A DNA stretch of 64,000 nt from Salarchaeum japonicum_A (GCF_049705945.1 NZ_JBNAMV010000004.1:1240001-1304000), one strand, 5' to 3'; positions 33,576-43,073 are shown, numbered from the stretch's first letter. Translations and numbers: made by a program. Notes: generated by a model not told the origin, from the sequence alone.

Positions 33576-33950
33576 ATGTCAGCAGAGTTCGGCGTGGACC
33601 TCGACTTCGGGGACGACGGCCTCGTCCCGGCGGTCGCGCAAGACGCCGACACGGGCGACGTGTTGATGCTCGCGTACGCGAACCGGGAGGCGCTCGAACG
33701 GTCCGCGGAGACCGGTCGCGCGCACTACTACAGTCGCTCCCGGGAGGAACTCTGGGAGAAGGGCGCGACGAGCGGGCACACCCAGGACGTGGAGGAAATC
33801 CGCGTCGACTGCGACGGCGACGCCGTCCTCTACGTCGTGGAGCAGGCGGGCGGCGCGTGCCACACCGGCTACGAATCGTGCTTCCATCGAACGCTCGACG
33901 GCGACACCGTCGGCGAACAGGTGTTCGACCCGGATGCCGTCTACGAGTAG
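33576..33950 (+). CDS. hisI: Phosphoribosyl-AMP cyclohydrolase
   Basis: This 124-residue HisI carries out step three of histidine synthesis, opening the purine ring of PR-AMP. Visible motifs are LMLAYANREALERSAETGRAHYYSRSREELWEKGATSGH and metal ligands in DCDGDAVLYVV and the zinc cysteines in GGACHTGYESCF (given in pieces; about residues 30-105). It is mono-functional, without a HisE domain. The end overlaps the following coiled-coil gene by 17 bases in another frame. Confidence 0.95.
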   Translation: MSAEFGVDLDFGDDGLVPAVAQDADTGDVLMLAYANREALERSAETGRAHYYSRSREELWEKGATSGHTQDVEEIRVDCDGDAVLYVVEQAGGACHTGYESCFHRTLDGDTVGEQVFDPDAVYE

Positions 33951-35040
33951 CGTCCTCGCCGAACTCGACGCCGCCGAGACCGCGCGCGAGGACGCGGCGG
34001 CGGCCGTCGAGGAGGTCGGCGAGGACACCATCGAACGCGTCGTGGAGAAACTGGAGCGCGCCGAGCGCTTGCTCGCCAAATACGAGGAGTCCGCGACGGG
34101 AACGGGCGATTTCCAGTCGTTCGTCGCGTTCCAAGGCGACGTCGACGACCTGCTCGACGACATCCCAGAGGACTTCCCGGCCCGGGGCGCGTTCGAGGCG
34201 TACGACGACCGCCTCGACAAGCGCCGCGTCTCAGAGTCCGACTTCGAGAACGCCCGGGACGCCCTCGGGCCGGCCCGCGAGTACCGCGACCTCCTCGAAA
34301 CCCGGGCGGACGCACGAAACCGCCATCAGGAAGCCGTGCGCGCAGTCCGGGAGCGTCTCGACCAGGTGAACGAACGACTCGCGGATTTGGAACGCCTCCA
34401 CGACCTCGGGAACGCCGACCTCGACGCGCCCACCGAGGAACTCCGCGACCCCATCGAGTCCTACAACGACGCCGTCCGCGACGACTTCTCCACCTTTCGC
34501 GGGTCGGCGAGCGCGCGCGAGTTCCTCGACTTCGCGGAGACCGCCGCGAGCTACCCGCTCGTCGGCGTTCCGCACCCGCCGAGCGACCTCGACGCGTACG
34601 TCAGGGAGGCCGACGCGGGCGAGAAACCCATCTCCGACCTCCTGGAGTTCGCGGAGTACTCGGTGTCGAAACTCGACCACTACGTCGACCAGCCCCAGCG
34701 GTTGAAGCGCGCCGTCGGCGGGAACACCACCTACCTCGACCGGCTCGACGCCGACCCGCTGACCGTCGAGTGGCCGCCGCTGCCGGCGGACGAACTCCGA
34801 TATCGGGCGCGCGAACTCGTCGCGGTCGTCGCGCGATTCGCGGACGACGAGACGGTCGCGCTCGCACGCGAGGTGCGGAACGTCGCGCTCCGCGAGGACT
34901 ACGGCCGACTCCGCACCACAGCGGTCGCGGAAGCCGAACTCACCGATGAGGAGCGCGCGGAACTCGAATCGGGCGCGGTCGAAGAAGAGCTTCAGGCGCT
35001 TCGGGAGGAACGCGAGAAACTGGAGGCGGCGCTCGACTAG
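33934..35040 (+). CDS. Haloarchaeal coiled-coil protein, DUF7118-like
   Basis: This 368-residue acidic, Arg/Glu-rich protein is predicted almost entirely helical, with coiled coils at about residues 8-55, 100-160 and 335-368 (ELQALREEREKLEAAL at the end). No membrane segment or cysteine is present. From memory it matches the haloarchaeal family DUF7118. Its ATG lies inside the last codons of hisI, so translation is probably coupled. A structural or chromosome-related role is only a guess from the coiled coils. Confidence 0.7.
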   Translation: MPSTSSVLAELDAAETAREDAAAAVEEVGEDTIERVVEKLERAERLLAKYEESATGTGDFQSFVAFQGDVDDLLDDIPEDFPARGAFEAYDDRLDKRRVSESDFENARDALGPAREYRDLLETRADARNRHQEAVRAVRERLDQVNERLADLERLHDLGNADLDAPTEELRDPIESYNDAVRDDFSTFRGSASAREFLDFAETAASYPLVGVPHPPSDLDAYVREADAGEKPISDLLEFAEYSVSKLDHYVDQPQRLKRAVGGNTTYLDRLDADPLTVEWPPLPADELRYRARELVAVVARFADDETVALAREVRNVALREDYGRLRTTAVAEAELTDEERAELESGAVEEELQALREEREKLEAALD

Positions 35041-35050
35041 GCGTGACTCT

Positions 35051-36400
35051 CTATGGTTCGATTGCGTCTGCGAACGCGTCGGCGAGGTCGCGGGCGTGGT
35101 CGGCGCTCGTCGCTTCCGCGTACACGCGAACGACGGGTTCGGTGCCGCTCGGTCGGGCGAGCACCCAGGCGTCGCCGTAGTCGAGGCGGTAGCCGTCGAC
35201 GGTGGTGAGGTCGGCGTCCGCGTCGCGGGCGTACTCCTCGGCCGCGCCGAGAATGCGCTCGCGGTCGGATTCCGAGTCGTAGGGGACGTTCACGCGGACG
35301 TTCCAGTAGTCCGCGTAGGGTTCGACGACCTCGCTCGCGGGCGAGTCCGCGAGGAGTTCGAGGAAGCGCGCGCCGGTGTACGCGCCGTCCCGCGTGAGCC
35401 GGTAGTTCGGGAAGATGATGCCGCCGTTCCCCTCGCCCGCGACGGGAACGGTCTCGCCCTCCGCGTGGAGTTGGCGGATTCGGGTCATGATGCGTGTGCT
35501 CCCGACGGGCGTCAGGTCGAGCGACGCGCCCGCGTCCTCGCAGACGTCCACGAGGCGCTGGCTGACGTTCACCGCGGAGACGGCGGTGTCTCCCTCGGAT
35601 AGTTCGGCGGCGGCGAGCGCGGCGAGCGCGGCGTCGCCCTCGACGTACGTTCCGGTCTCGTCGAAGAAGATGGCGCGGTCGGCATCGCCGTCGTGTGCGA
35701 TACCCACGTCGGCGTCCGCGGCCCCCACGAGCCGTCCGAGGTCCGCGAGGTTCTCCTCGATGGGTTCGGGGTCGCGGCCCGGGAATCGGCCGTCCGGCTG
35801 GCTGTTCACGGTGACGACCTCGCAGCCGAGCTCGCGGTAGAAGTCGGGGCTGGTGAGCGCGCCCGCTCCGTGCCCGGGGTCGATCGCGACGGTGAGGTCG
35901 GCGTCCCGGATGCGGTCGGTATCGACGGCGTCGATGAGTTGGTCGGTGTAGCGGCGGCGCGCATCCTCCACGGCGCGGTCGTCGCCCGTCTCGTCCCACG
36001 CCACGGTCTCGTAGCCGTCGCCGAGAAAGACGTTCTCTACGCGTTCGAGCTCGTCCACGGACAGTTCGATTCCGTCGGGTCCGACGAGCTTCACGCCGTT
36101 GTACTCGGGCGGATTGTGGGAGGCCGTAATCATCATCGCCGGCACGCCCTCCTCCTCGCAGTACACCTGCGTGCCCGGGGTCGGGACGACGCCGAGTCGG
36201 TCCACGTCCGACCCGACCGCCTGCAGGCCCGCGGTCGCCGCGTTCGCGAGCATCCGGCCCGTCGCTCGCGTGTCCCGCGCGACGGCCACGCGGTCCGCCC
36301 CCCAGAGCGTCCCCGCTGCCTTCGCCACGTCGAGCACGAACCCGGGCGTGAGCTCCTCGTTCACCACGCCCCGCGTCCCGCTCGACCCGAACACTTTCAT
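35051..36400 (-). CDS. glmM: Phosphoglucosamine/phosphomannomutase family enzyme
   Basis: This 449-residue alpha-D-phosphohexomutase has the catalytic phosphoserine in MITASHNPPEYNG (about residue 92), the metal loop DGDADRA (about 233-239), the sugar-binding GEGNGG (about 322-327) and the phosphate-binding RPSGTEPVVRVYAEA (about 410-424). It starts MKVFGSSGTRG as archaeal GlmM-type enzymes do. It converts glucosamine-6-P to glucosamine-1-P for UDP-GlcNAc, or mannose phosphates, for the S-layer glycans. Sugar specificity cannot be read from the sequence. Confidence 0.92.
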   Translation of the reverse strand: MKVFGSSGTRGVVNEELTPGFVLDVAKAAGTLWGADRVAVARDTRATGRMLANAATAGLQAVGSDVDRLGVVPTPGTQVYCEEEGVPAMMITASHNPPEYNGVKLVGPDGIELSVDELERVENVFLGDGYETVAWDETGDDRAVEDARRRYTDQLIDAVDTDRIRDADLTVAIDPGHGAGALTSPDFYRELGCEVVTVNSQPDGRFPGRDPEPIEENLADLGRLVGAADADVGIAHDGDADRAIFFDETGTYVEGDAALAALAAAELSEGDTAVSAVNVSQRLVDVCEDAGASLDLTPVGSTRIMTRIRQLHAEGETVPVAGEGNGGIIFPNYRLTRDGAYTGARFLELLADSPASEVVEPYADYWNVRVNVPYDSESDRERILGAAEEYARDADADLTTVDGYRLDYGDAWVLARPSGTEPVVRVYAEATSADHARDLADAFADAIEP

Positions 36401-36436
36401 ACGCTTCCCTTAGTCCGGCCGTCCTAAGGCGTTCCG

Positions 36437-36844
36437 TTAGTGGTCGTGCGCGCCGTGGCCTTTCCCGTTCTCGGGTCGCGTGTCCACGAGGCTGATGTAG
36501 TACGGCTGGTCCTTGTAGTAGTACGCGCCCCGGATGCTTCCGCCGCAGAACTCGTAGAGAGCGTCCCCGAGTTCGTTCCCGGGTTCGAGTTCCACGGGAA
36601 TCGCCTGCCACTCGCCGGTCTCGGACTGCGAGGCGAGCGCGAGCACGTTCTGGAGGTTCGGATAGGCCTCCACGAACGGCTCGTTCAGCGTGCACGTCGT
36701 GTCCGTCTCGCTCGCGGTGGACTCCGTGATGGCCATCGCGCGCAACCGCCACTCGGGGGACTGCGTGCTCAGCGCGCCCGAACAGCCGGCGAGCGCGCCC
36801 GCAACTCCGGTCCCGGTCGCCGCGAGGAACCCGCGTCGCTTCAT
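36437..36844 (-). CDS. Tat-exported lipoprotein of unknown function
   Basis: This 135-residue protein has a clear twin-arginine lipoprotein signal: MKRRGFLAATGTGVAGALAG followed by the lipobox cysteine (about residue 21). The mature part has two more cysteines (TTCTLNEPF and LYEFCGGSI) and ends in a His-rich GKGHGAHDH, which could bind metal. It would be anchored to the outer face of the membrane. I do not recognise the fold. It stands alone between glmM and the divergent beta-propeller gene. Confidence 0.75.
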   Translation of the reverse strand: MKRRGFLAATGTGVAGALAGCSGALSTQSPEWRLRAMAITESTASETDTTCTLNEPFVEAYPNLQNVLALASQSETGEWQAIPVELEPGNELGDALYEFCGGSIRGAYYYKDQPYYISLVDTRPENGKGHGAHDH

Positions 36845-36909
36845 ATTCGTGGTTCGGAGTCGAAGCGGATAGCCGCAACGCTTTCACGCCGAAACCCGAT
36901 GGGGCGACT

Positions 36910-37689
36910 ATGACGACTATCGACGAGAAGCGCGTGTACGCCGAGAAGGCGGGAAGCGAGGTCGTGCTCGTCGCCACCGCGATGGGTGTCGCGTCGGTGT
37001 CGGTATCCGCCGACCAGATCGGCCGGTTCGGGCTCGCACACCGCTGCACCGCCCGCGATGTCGCCGCCCGTCCCGGTGAGGGGGCGGTCGCGGCCGAGGA
37101 CGGTGTCGTCGTCACGCGAGGCGAGGACGAGTTCGAGAACGCCGGGTTCGCGGACGCCGTCGCCGTCGGCTACGGCACCGGGCTCTTCGCCGCGGACGCC
37201 TCCGGGACGCTCGCGGAGTACGCGGACGGCGACTGGGTCGACCGCGGTACGCTCGGTGACGTGCGCGCCGTGGACGGCGACCTCGTCGCGGCCGCGGACG
37301 GCGTCCACCGCATCACTTCCGAGAGCGTCTCGAACGCTGGATTGGACGACGCGCGGGATGTGGCCGCTGCGGGCCCGTACGCCGCGACCGCGGACGGCGT
37401 GTTCCGCCTCGGAAACGGCTGGCTCGACGAACTCTCTGGAGCTGCGTCGGCGGTCGTCGCGGACGGCGACCGCGCGCACGCTATCGTGGACGGCCGCCTG
37501 TACGAACGCACCGCCGACGGCTGGCGCGAACGCGCGACCGACACCGACGCCGCGCTCGTGGACGTTGCGCACGGCGACGGCGCGGTGTACGCGATAACGG
37601 CGGACGCCACCCTGCTCGTGGACGCCGGCGACGGCTGGCGCTCCCGAAGCCTGGGGCTGCGCGAGGTAGCCGGTATCGCCGTTCCCTAG
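36910..37689 (+). CDS. Beta-propeller protein of the HVO_0234 type
   Basis: This 259-residue acidic protein is built of short repeats with GxxVAAxxGVxR-like periods (e.g. GEGAVAAEDGVVVTRGEDEF, GDLVAAADGVHRI, GPYAATADGVFRL), consistent with a small beta-propeller. No export signal is seen. From memory, NCBI names this family after HVO_0234, which in Haloferax also neighbours prs. The conserved location next to prs supports the assignment. Function is unknown. It ends in CTAG shared with the regulator gene. Confidence 0.75.
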   Translation: MTTIDEKRVYAEKAGSEVVLVATAMGVASVSVSADQIGRFGLAHRCTARDVAARPGEGAVAAEDGVVVTRGEDEFENAGFADAVAVGYGTGLFAADASGTLAEYADGDWVDRGTLGDVRAVDGDLVAAADGVHRITSESVSNAGLDDARDVAAAGPYAATADGVFRLGNGWLDELSGAASAVVADGDRAHAIVDGRLYERTADGWRERATDTDAALVDVAHGDGAVYAITADATLLVDAGDGWRSRSLGLREVAGIAVP

Positions 37690-38522
37690 CGCGCGTACCG
37701 GTACGCCACTATCGCGAGGAGCACGGCGAGGCCGCCGGCGAAGAACACGAGACCCGGCGCGAACACGTCCGGGCTGGCGGCCGCGGCGTCCGCCGCGGTG
37801 GTCGTGGTCTGCGCCGCGGTCTGTGTCACCGTCTCCGCCGCGGTCGTCGGCTCCGTCGTCTGCGTGGCGTACGTCACCGTCTCCGTCGTCGTCTGCGTGT
37901 ACGACACCTGCGTCCCCGTCGCCTCCGCGGTCGTCCGCGTCATCGTCGTCACCGCGTCCGTCGTGGTCTGCGTCGCCGTCGTCACCGCGTCCGTGGTCGC
38001 CTCCGGGACGGTGCCGCCGTCCGCAGTCGTAGTCGTCGCGGTGACGTTCCCGATCGGCGCGCCGCCCGACGCGGGCGCGAGCGTGCCTTCCTCGGCGAAC
38101 CGCTGGACGGCGACCGCGCCGACCGCGAGCGCGCCGACGCCGCCGATGAGTTCGCGGAGCACCGTGCGGAGGGTGGAGCGGTCGTCGTCGTCGCCCGCGA
38201 ACACGACGAGGCTCGTGTCCGTCGGCGCGTACACATTCATCTCCGTTCCGCGCTCCGAGTACCACGTGTCCACGACCTCCACGAGGCCGGCGTCCCGGAG
38301 GTTGTCGAGGTGGTAGCGGACGTTCTGCACCGTCGTGTCCGTCAGCTCGGCGAGGTCGGACGCCGTCCGCGGGTCGTCGTGCAGCGCCTTGTACGCGGCG
38401 CGCGCCGTTCCTGAGGCGAGCGCGGCGAACACGTCGTCCGCGGCGTCCTCCGAGATGTCGACCAGTCGCGGCTCGTCGGCGTCGGAGGACGCGGGCGACC
38501 GGAACGGGAACAACCGACTCAT
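37686..38522 (-). CDS. Membrane-anchored ArsR-type regulator with Thr-rich extracytoplasmic region
   Basis: This 278-residue protein has three parts. Residues about 20-105 form a winged helix (VFAALASGTARAAYKAL, ASDLAELTDTTVQNVRYHL, DNLRDAGLVEVVDTW) of ArsR type. A membrane helix follows at about 128-146. Residues about 160-245 are almost only Thr, Val, Ala, Gln and Glu in repeats such as TTTDAVTT and TQTTTETVT, typical of surface-exposed O-glycosylated stalks. A second helix lies near the end (LVFFAGGLAVLLAIVAYRYAR). DNA binding would therefore be inside and the stalk outside. It may transmit envelope stress to transcription. This topology is inferred. Confidence 0.8.
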   Translation of the reverse strand: MSRLFPFRSPASSDADEPRLVDISEDAADDVFAALASGTARAAYKALHDDPRTASDLAELTDTTVQNVRYHLDNLRDAGLVEVVDTWYSERGTEMNVYAPTDTSLVVFAGDDDDRSTLRTVLRELIGGVGALAVGAVAVQRFAEEGTLAPASGGAPIGNVTATTTTADGGTVPEATTDAVTTATQTTTDAVTTMTRTTAEATGTQVSYTQTTTETVTYATQTTEPTTAAETVTQTAAQTTTTAADAAAASPDVFAPGLVFFAGGLAVLLAIVAYRYAR

Positions 38523-38609
38523 CGACCGGGACTGTGCGGTGCGCGAACAAGTGTTTTCCGTGTGGTGCGGACCGAAACCGATACCCCCCGTCCGCCACAG
38601 TCCTCAACT

Positions 38610-39452
38610 ATGATAGTCAGCGGGTCGTCCTCGCAGGGGCTCGCCGCCGCGCTCGCCGCGGAGCTCGGGGAGTCGCTCGCGGACGTGGAGTACGAGCGGT
38701 TCCCGGACGGCGAACGCCTCGTGCGCGTGCCGCCAGTCGAGGGTCGGGCGGTAGTCGTCTGCAGCACGACGGCGGACGAGGACTACGTCGAACTCCTCCA
38801 GTTACAGGACGCCGCGCGCGAGGCCGGCGCGACCGAGGTCGTCACCGTCATTCCCTACATGGGGTACGCCCGACAGGACGACGCGTTCGAACCCGGCGAA
38901 CCCGTCTCGGCGCGGGCGCTGGCGCGCGCCGTCTCCACCGGAACAGACGAAGTGTTGACCGTGAACGTTCACGAGGACGGCGTCTGCGACTTCTTCACGG
39001 TGCCGACGCGGAACGTGAACGCCGCGCCGCGGCTCGCCGGGGCGCTCCCGGACGACCTCCGCGACCCCGTGTTCGTCGCGCCGGACGAGGGAGCCATCCA
39101 CCTCGCGCAGTCCGTGCGGGACGCCTACGGGCCCGGCGACGCGGACTACTTCGAGAAGACCCGTCACTCCGGCACCGACGTTTCGATAGAGCCGAGCGAC
39201 ACCGACGTCACCGGCCGGGACGTGGTCGTCGTGGACGACATCATCGCCACCGGCTCCACGATGAGCGAAGCCATCAGCGTCCTCGACGCGCCCGAACGCG
39301 TGTTCGTCACGTGCGTCCACCCGCTGCTCGCGGGGAACGCGCGCACGAAACTCGCGAACGCCGGCGCGGAAAAAGTGTACGGGACTGATACCATCGAGCG
39401 CGCCGTGAGCGAGGTCAGCGCCGCCGAAGCGGTCGCCGCCGAACTCGCCTAG
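38610..39452 (+). CDS. prs: Ribose-phosphate diphosphokinase
   Basis: This 280-residue archaeal-type PRPP synthase shows the N-terminal FPDGERLVRVP, PYMGYARQDDAFEPGEPVSA (ATP-binding and flexible loop), VNVHEDGVCDFF, the catalytic-loop KTRHSGTDV and the PRPP-binding VVVDDIIATGSTMSEA (about residues 208-223). It supplies PRPP for His, purine, pyrimidine and nucleotide salvage enzymes, several encoded in this window. The start at 38610 is chosen over an ATG 16 codons upstream that would add a non-homologous leader. Its stop is a CTAG shared with ileS. Confidence 0.95.
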   Translation: MIVSGSSSQGLAAALAAELGESLADVEYERFPDGERLVRVPPVEGRAVVVCSTTADEDYVELLQLQDAAREAGATEVVTVIPYMGYARQDDAFEPGEPVSARALARAVSTGTDEVLTVNVHEDGVCDFFTVPTRNVNAAPRLAGALPDDLRDPVFVAPDEGAIHLAQSVRDAYGPGDADYFEKTRHSGTDVSIEPSDTDVTGRDVVVVDDIIATGSTMSEAISVLDAPERVFVTCVHPLLAGNARTKLANAGAEKVYGTDTIERAVSEVSAAEAVAAELA

Positions 39453-42400
39453 ACCTTCTGTACGCCGAGAATCATCCGCACGCCCTCCACGTCCTCGTAC
39501 TCCTCGACGGTGGCGTTCGCGGTGTCCGCGTCGACGTCGTCGAGTTCTCGCGCGCGGACTTCGTCCGTGATGAGGTCCTCGCGCTCGTGGATGAGGCGGG
39601 CGACCCGGTCGTCGAACACGCGAACGTCCAGTCGAATTTGGGCGTCCATGTCGAGGTCGAGGTCCTTTCGGAGTTCCTGCGCGCGCCGGATGACCTCGCG
39701 AGCGTATCCCTCGCTCTCCACGTCGTCGTCCAACGTGGTGTCGAGGTAGACGGTGCCGCCCTCGAAGTCGGTCGCCGCCACGTCCTCCGGGGTTTCCTCG
39801 ACGAACTCCACCATCTCCGGGGTGAGTTCGACGTCGCGGTCGAGCGCGTCGCTCACGACGGCTTCGAGTTCGTCTAGGTCGTCGTTGGCGACTCGGGCCT
39901 CGTTCAGCGCCTGCATCACGTCGCCGGCGTCCCCGCCGAACGCCGGGCCGAGCACGCTCATGTCGGCGCGCGCGGAGTACTCGACGTTCCCGTAGTTCTC
40001 GTCGGGGCCGACGACCGTGATGGGGCGGGCGTTCAGTCGGTCGGCGAGGAGGCCGCGGTGGCTGTCCACGGCGTCCGCGACCGCCTCGGAGTCGGCGTCG
40101 ACGATGACTTCCGCGACGGGCCAGCGGAGCTTCCGACCCGCTTGCTGGCGGGCGTTCCCGCCGGCTTCCTCGATGTCCCGCAGGACTTCGACGTCGTCCT
40201 CTAGGGCAGGCTGGCGGTAGCGCTCGGTCTCCGTCGGCCAGTCACACATGTGGACGGTGGGGTGGCCGTCGTCGCCCGTGAGGTGGCCGTAGATCTCCTC
40301 GCTGACGAACGGCGCGTACGGCGCGAGCAACTGCACGACCTCCAGCAGGACCTTGTAGAGCGTCGCGTACGCCGCGGTCTTCCCGTCCGTGGCGTCCTCC
40401 TCCCAGACGCGGTCGCGGACGACCTGCACGTAGTACCGGGAGACGTCCTCCACGACGAACGTGAGGAGTTCGTCGAGCGCGCGGTGCTGCTCGAAGTCCT
40501 CCCAGTAGCCGTTCATCTCGTGTTTGACCTCTTGGAGTCGGGAGAGCAGCCACTCGTCCTCCACGAGCAGGGCGTCGTCGTCCACGGCGAGTTCGACGCC
40601 CGTTCCGCCCGCGGATTCGGGGACTTCGGGGTCGAAGCCGTCCATCCGCATGTAGGGCAGGGGGAAGCGGAAGACGTTCCAGAGGATGTTGAGGTCGCGC
40701 GCCATGTTCTCCATCTCGTCCCACGAGAAGCGCATGTCGTCGCCCTGCGGGGTGACCGAGAGGAGGAACATCCGCATCGCGTCCGCGCCGTAGCGCTCGA
40801 TTGCCTCACTGGGCTGCACGACGTTCCCGACCGATTTGCTCATCTTCCGGCCGTTCTCGTCGTTCGCGAACCCGTGCATGAGGACTTCGTCGTAGGGGAC
40901 TTCGTCCATCGCGGCCGTCCCCATTCCGAGCTGTGACCAGAACCAGCCGCGGGTCTGGTCGTGCGCCTCCATGATGAGGTCGGCGGGCCAGAGGTCCTCG
41001 AAGTCGTCCTCCTCGCTCGGGTAGTCGAGCGTCCCCCAGGACGCGACCGAGGAGTCGAGCCACACGTCGAACACGTCCGGCACGCGCTCGTACGTCACGC
41101 CGTCCTGGGTGATGGTCACGTCGTCCACGGTCGGCTTGTGGATGTCCATCTCGTCGGGGTCGAGGTCTTGGTCCGCGAGTTCGGCGAGTTCCTCGCGGCT
41201 CCCGACGACGATGCGGTCCTCCGGGTTCTCGCCTTTCGTTCCTTCCGCGACCCAGATGGGGACGGGGATTCCCCAGTAGCGCTGGCGGGAGACGTTCCAG
41301 TCCGGCGCGTTCTCGATGAAGTCCCGGAATCGATTGTCGCGCGCCCACTGCGGGTGCCACTCCGAGTCCTCCATGTTGTCGAGGAGGTCCTCTTTCACGT
41401 CGGTGATGGTGATGAACCACTGGTCGGTCGCGAGCTGGAGGATGGGCGTGTCGCACCGCCAGCAGTGTCCGTATGAGTGCGTGACCGTGCCCGAGGCGAG
41501 CAGCAGTCCCTTCCGCGCGAGGTCGTCCGTGATTTCCTCGTCGGCGTCCTTCACGAACTGGCCCTCGTACTTCCCGCCCGCGTCCGTGTACGTGCCGTCG
41601 CCCGCGACGGGACAGAAGACGGGGAGGCCGAGTTCCTCGCCGCGCTCGAAGTCCACCTCCCCGTGTCCGGGCGCGGAGTGCACGAGGCCGGTGTCCGCCG
41701 CCTCGACGTAGTCCGCGTGGTAGACCTCGTGCACGCCGTCTACATCGGGGTTGTCCGGGACTTCCTCCCGGAGCGGATGCTCGTACTCCCAGCCGAGCAT
41801 GTGGCTGCCGGGGAACGAATCCAGGACCTCGTAGTCGTCGTAGCGGCCCTTCGAGAGGACGTTCTCCACGCAGTCCTCCGCGATGTAGAGGACTTCGCGC
41901 TCGCCGTCCGTCTCCGCGGCGACCTTCTGGTACGTGATGTCCTCGCCGACCGCGACGAACTCGTTCGCGGGAATCGTCCACGGCGTCGTCGTGTAGATGA
42001 CGAGACTCCCCTCCTCGTCACGGAGCGGGAACTTCACGTACACCGTCGGGTCCTCGACGTCCTCGTACTCGACCTCGTTGTTCGCGATGGCGGTCTCGCA
42101 GCGCGGGCACTGACTGATGGAGCGCTTCCCCTGCTCCACGAGGTCGCGCTCCGCGGCGCGCGAGAATCCCCACCACGCGGCCTCCATGTACGTCGGGTCG
42201 ATGGTCTTGTAGGGGTTCTCCCAGTCCATCCACACGCCGAACGACTTGAAATCCTCCTGCAGGCCGTCCAACTGGGACTCCGCGAACGTCTTGCACTCGT
42301 CGATGAAGTTCTCGATGCCGTACTCCTCGATGTCCTTCTTGTTCTCGAACCCCAGTTTCTCCTCGACTTTCGTCTCGATGGGGAGGCCGTGCATGTCGTA

Positions 42401-42658
42401 GCCCGGACGGTCCGTCACGTCGTACCCGAGCATCCGATGGTAGCGGATGTAGGCGTCCTTGAGGGTCTTGTTCCACGTCGTTCCGAGGTGGGCGGCACCG
42501 CTCGTGTACGGCGGGCCGTCGACGAAGAAGAAGTCCTCGCCGTCCGAGCGATGCTGTTTCGTCCGTTCGTATGCGTCGACCTCGTCCCAGTATTCGAACA
42601 CGCGCTCTCGCACGTCTTCGGGGTCGTACTGGTCCGGGACCGAAGCGAAGCGTTCCAT
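39449..42658 (-). CDS. ileS: Isoleucyl-tRNA synthetase
   Basis: This 1069-residue class I synthetase is of the archaeal/eukaryote-like type. The HIGH equivalent is PPYTSGAAHLGTTWNKT (about residues 45-60), the KMSKS loop is NGRKMSKSVGN (about 600), and DWNVSRQRYWGIPVPIW is family typical. The CP1 editing domain lies at about 180-400, with TTTPWTIPANEFVAVG and HSAPGHGEVDF. The C-terminal anticodon-binding domain is long. A CxxC pair (CPRCET, CWRCDT) is visible. It charges tRNA-Ile. The ATG at 42658 (MERFASVPDQYDPED) is taken as start. Confidence 0.97.
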   Translation of the reverse strand: MERFASVPDQYDPEDVRERVFEYWDEVDAYERTKQHRSDGEDFFFVDGPPYTSGAAHLGTTWNKTLKDAYIRYHRMLGYDVTDRPGYDMHGLPIETKVEEKLGFENKKDIEEYGIENFIDECKTFAESQLDGLQEDFKSFGVWMDWENPYKTIDPTYMEAAWWGFSRAAERDLVEQGKRSISQCPRCETAIANNEVEYEDVEDPTVYVKFPLRDEEGSLVIYTTTPWTIPANEFVAVGEDITYQKVAAETDGEREVLYIAEDCVENVLSKGRYDDYEVLDSFPGSHMLGWEYEHPLREEVPDNPDVDGVHEVYHADYVEAADTGLVHSAPGHGEVDFERGEELGLPVFCPVAGDGTYTDAGGKYEGQFVKDADEEITDDLARKGLLLASGTVTHSYGHCWRCDTPILQLATDQWFITITDVKEDLLDNMEDSEWHPQWARDNRFRDFIENAPDWNVSRQRYWGIPVPIWVAEGTKGENPEDRIVVGSREELAELADQDLDPDEMDIHKPTVDDVTITQDGVTYERVPDVFDVWLDSSVASWGTLDYPSEEDDFEDLWPADLIMEAHDQTRGWFWSQLGMGTAAMDEVPYDEVLMHGFANDENGRKMSKSVGNVVQPSEAIERYGADAMRMFLLSVTPQGDDMRFSWDEMENMARDLNILWNVFRFPLPYMRMDGFDPEVPESAGGTGVELAVDDDALLVEDEWLLSRLQEVKHEMNGYWEDFEQHRALDELLTFVVEDVSRYYVQVVRDRVWEEDATDGKTAAYATLYKVLLEVVQLLAPYAPFVSEEIYGHLTGDDGHPTVHMCDWPTETERYRQPALEDDVEVLRDIEEAGGNARQQAGRKLRWPVAEVIVDADSEAVADAVDSHRGLLADRLNARPITVVGPDENYGNVEYSARADMSVLGPAFGGDAGDVMQALNEARVANDDLDELEAVVSDALDRDVELTPEMVEFVEETPEDVAATDFEGGTVYLDTTLDDDVESEGYAREVIRRAQELRKDLDLDMDAQIRLDVRVFDDRVARLIHEREDLITDEVRARELDDVDADTANATVEEYEDVEGVRMILGVQKV

Positions 42659-42706
42659 ACGCGTGTCTCTCACGCGCCCCGCTAAAAGGGTGTTCGGTCC
42701 TGCAGT

Positions 42707-42934
42707 CTACGCCTCGCGCGCCGCCAGTCGCGCTCGCGCCTCCGACCCGAACAGGAACACGCCGGCGTAGAGCGCGGCGGACCCGATGAACGCCATCCAG
42801 AGCGCGAGCGTCGTCTCCCCGCCGCTGAACGTCGAGACGGCGGTGAGGTCGATTACTGCACCCGCGATGGAGAACACGAGTGCGCCGAGCGCGAACGCGA
42901 GTGGTTCCGCGACTTCAACGAGGAGTTCGAGCAT
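42707..42934 (-). CDS. Small two-helix membrane protein
   Basis: This 75-residue protein starts MLELLVEVAEPLAFALGALVF and has two helices (about 9-30 and 40-62), ending with a charged RARLAAREA tail on the cytoplasmic side. The start at 42934 avoids a non-hydrophobic upstream extension. No family is recognised. It lies 48 bases upstream of ileS on the same strand. Confidence 0.55.
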   Translation of the reverse strand: MLELLVEVAEPLAFALGALVFSIAGAVIDLTAVSTFSGGETTLALWMAFIGSAALYAGVFLFGSEARARLAAREA

Positions 42935-43047
42935 ACTGCTGGGTTGCCGTCGATACTCAAGGCTCTTTTCCACCGCCACTGTCCTAATATTCGTATTATC
43001 ACGTAACCACTTCCTAGCGTCCTCCCTTTACCCATTCTTAATTGAAC

Positions 43048-43073
43048 GTATATATGGGGAACGCGTATATATT
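43048..43073 (+). promoter_or_regulatory. Tandem TATA-like boxes upstream of a GNAT gene
   Basis: Two copies of CGTATATAT occur at 43048-43055 and 43064-43072, 16 bases apart, in a markedly AT-rich 120-base stretch. The second lies about 34 bases before the ATG at 43104 and the first about 52. One may serve transcription with a short leader. Confidence 0.45.

Noticed and set aside
35037..37115. A 692-codon minus-strand frame across glmM, the lipoprotein and the beta-propeller gene
   Set aside because: Composition is Arg-rich shadow; three well-supported genes on this stretch use other frames.
37800..38040. DNA tandem repeat in the regulator gene
   Set aside because: The repeat follows from Thr/Val-rich coding sequence with irregular periods, not from a fixed DNA unit.
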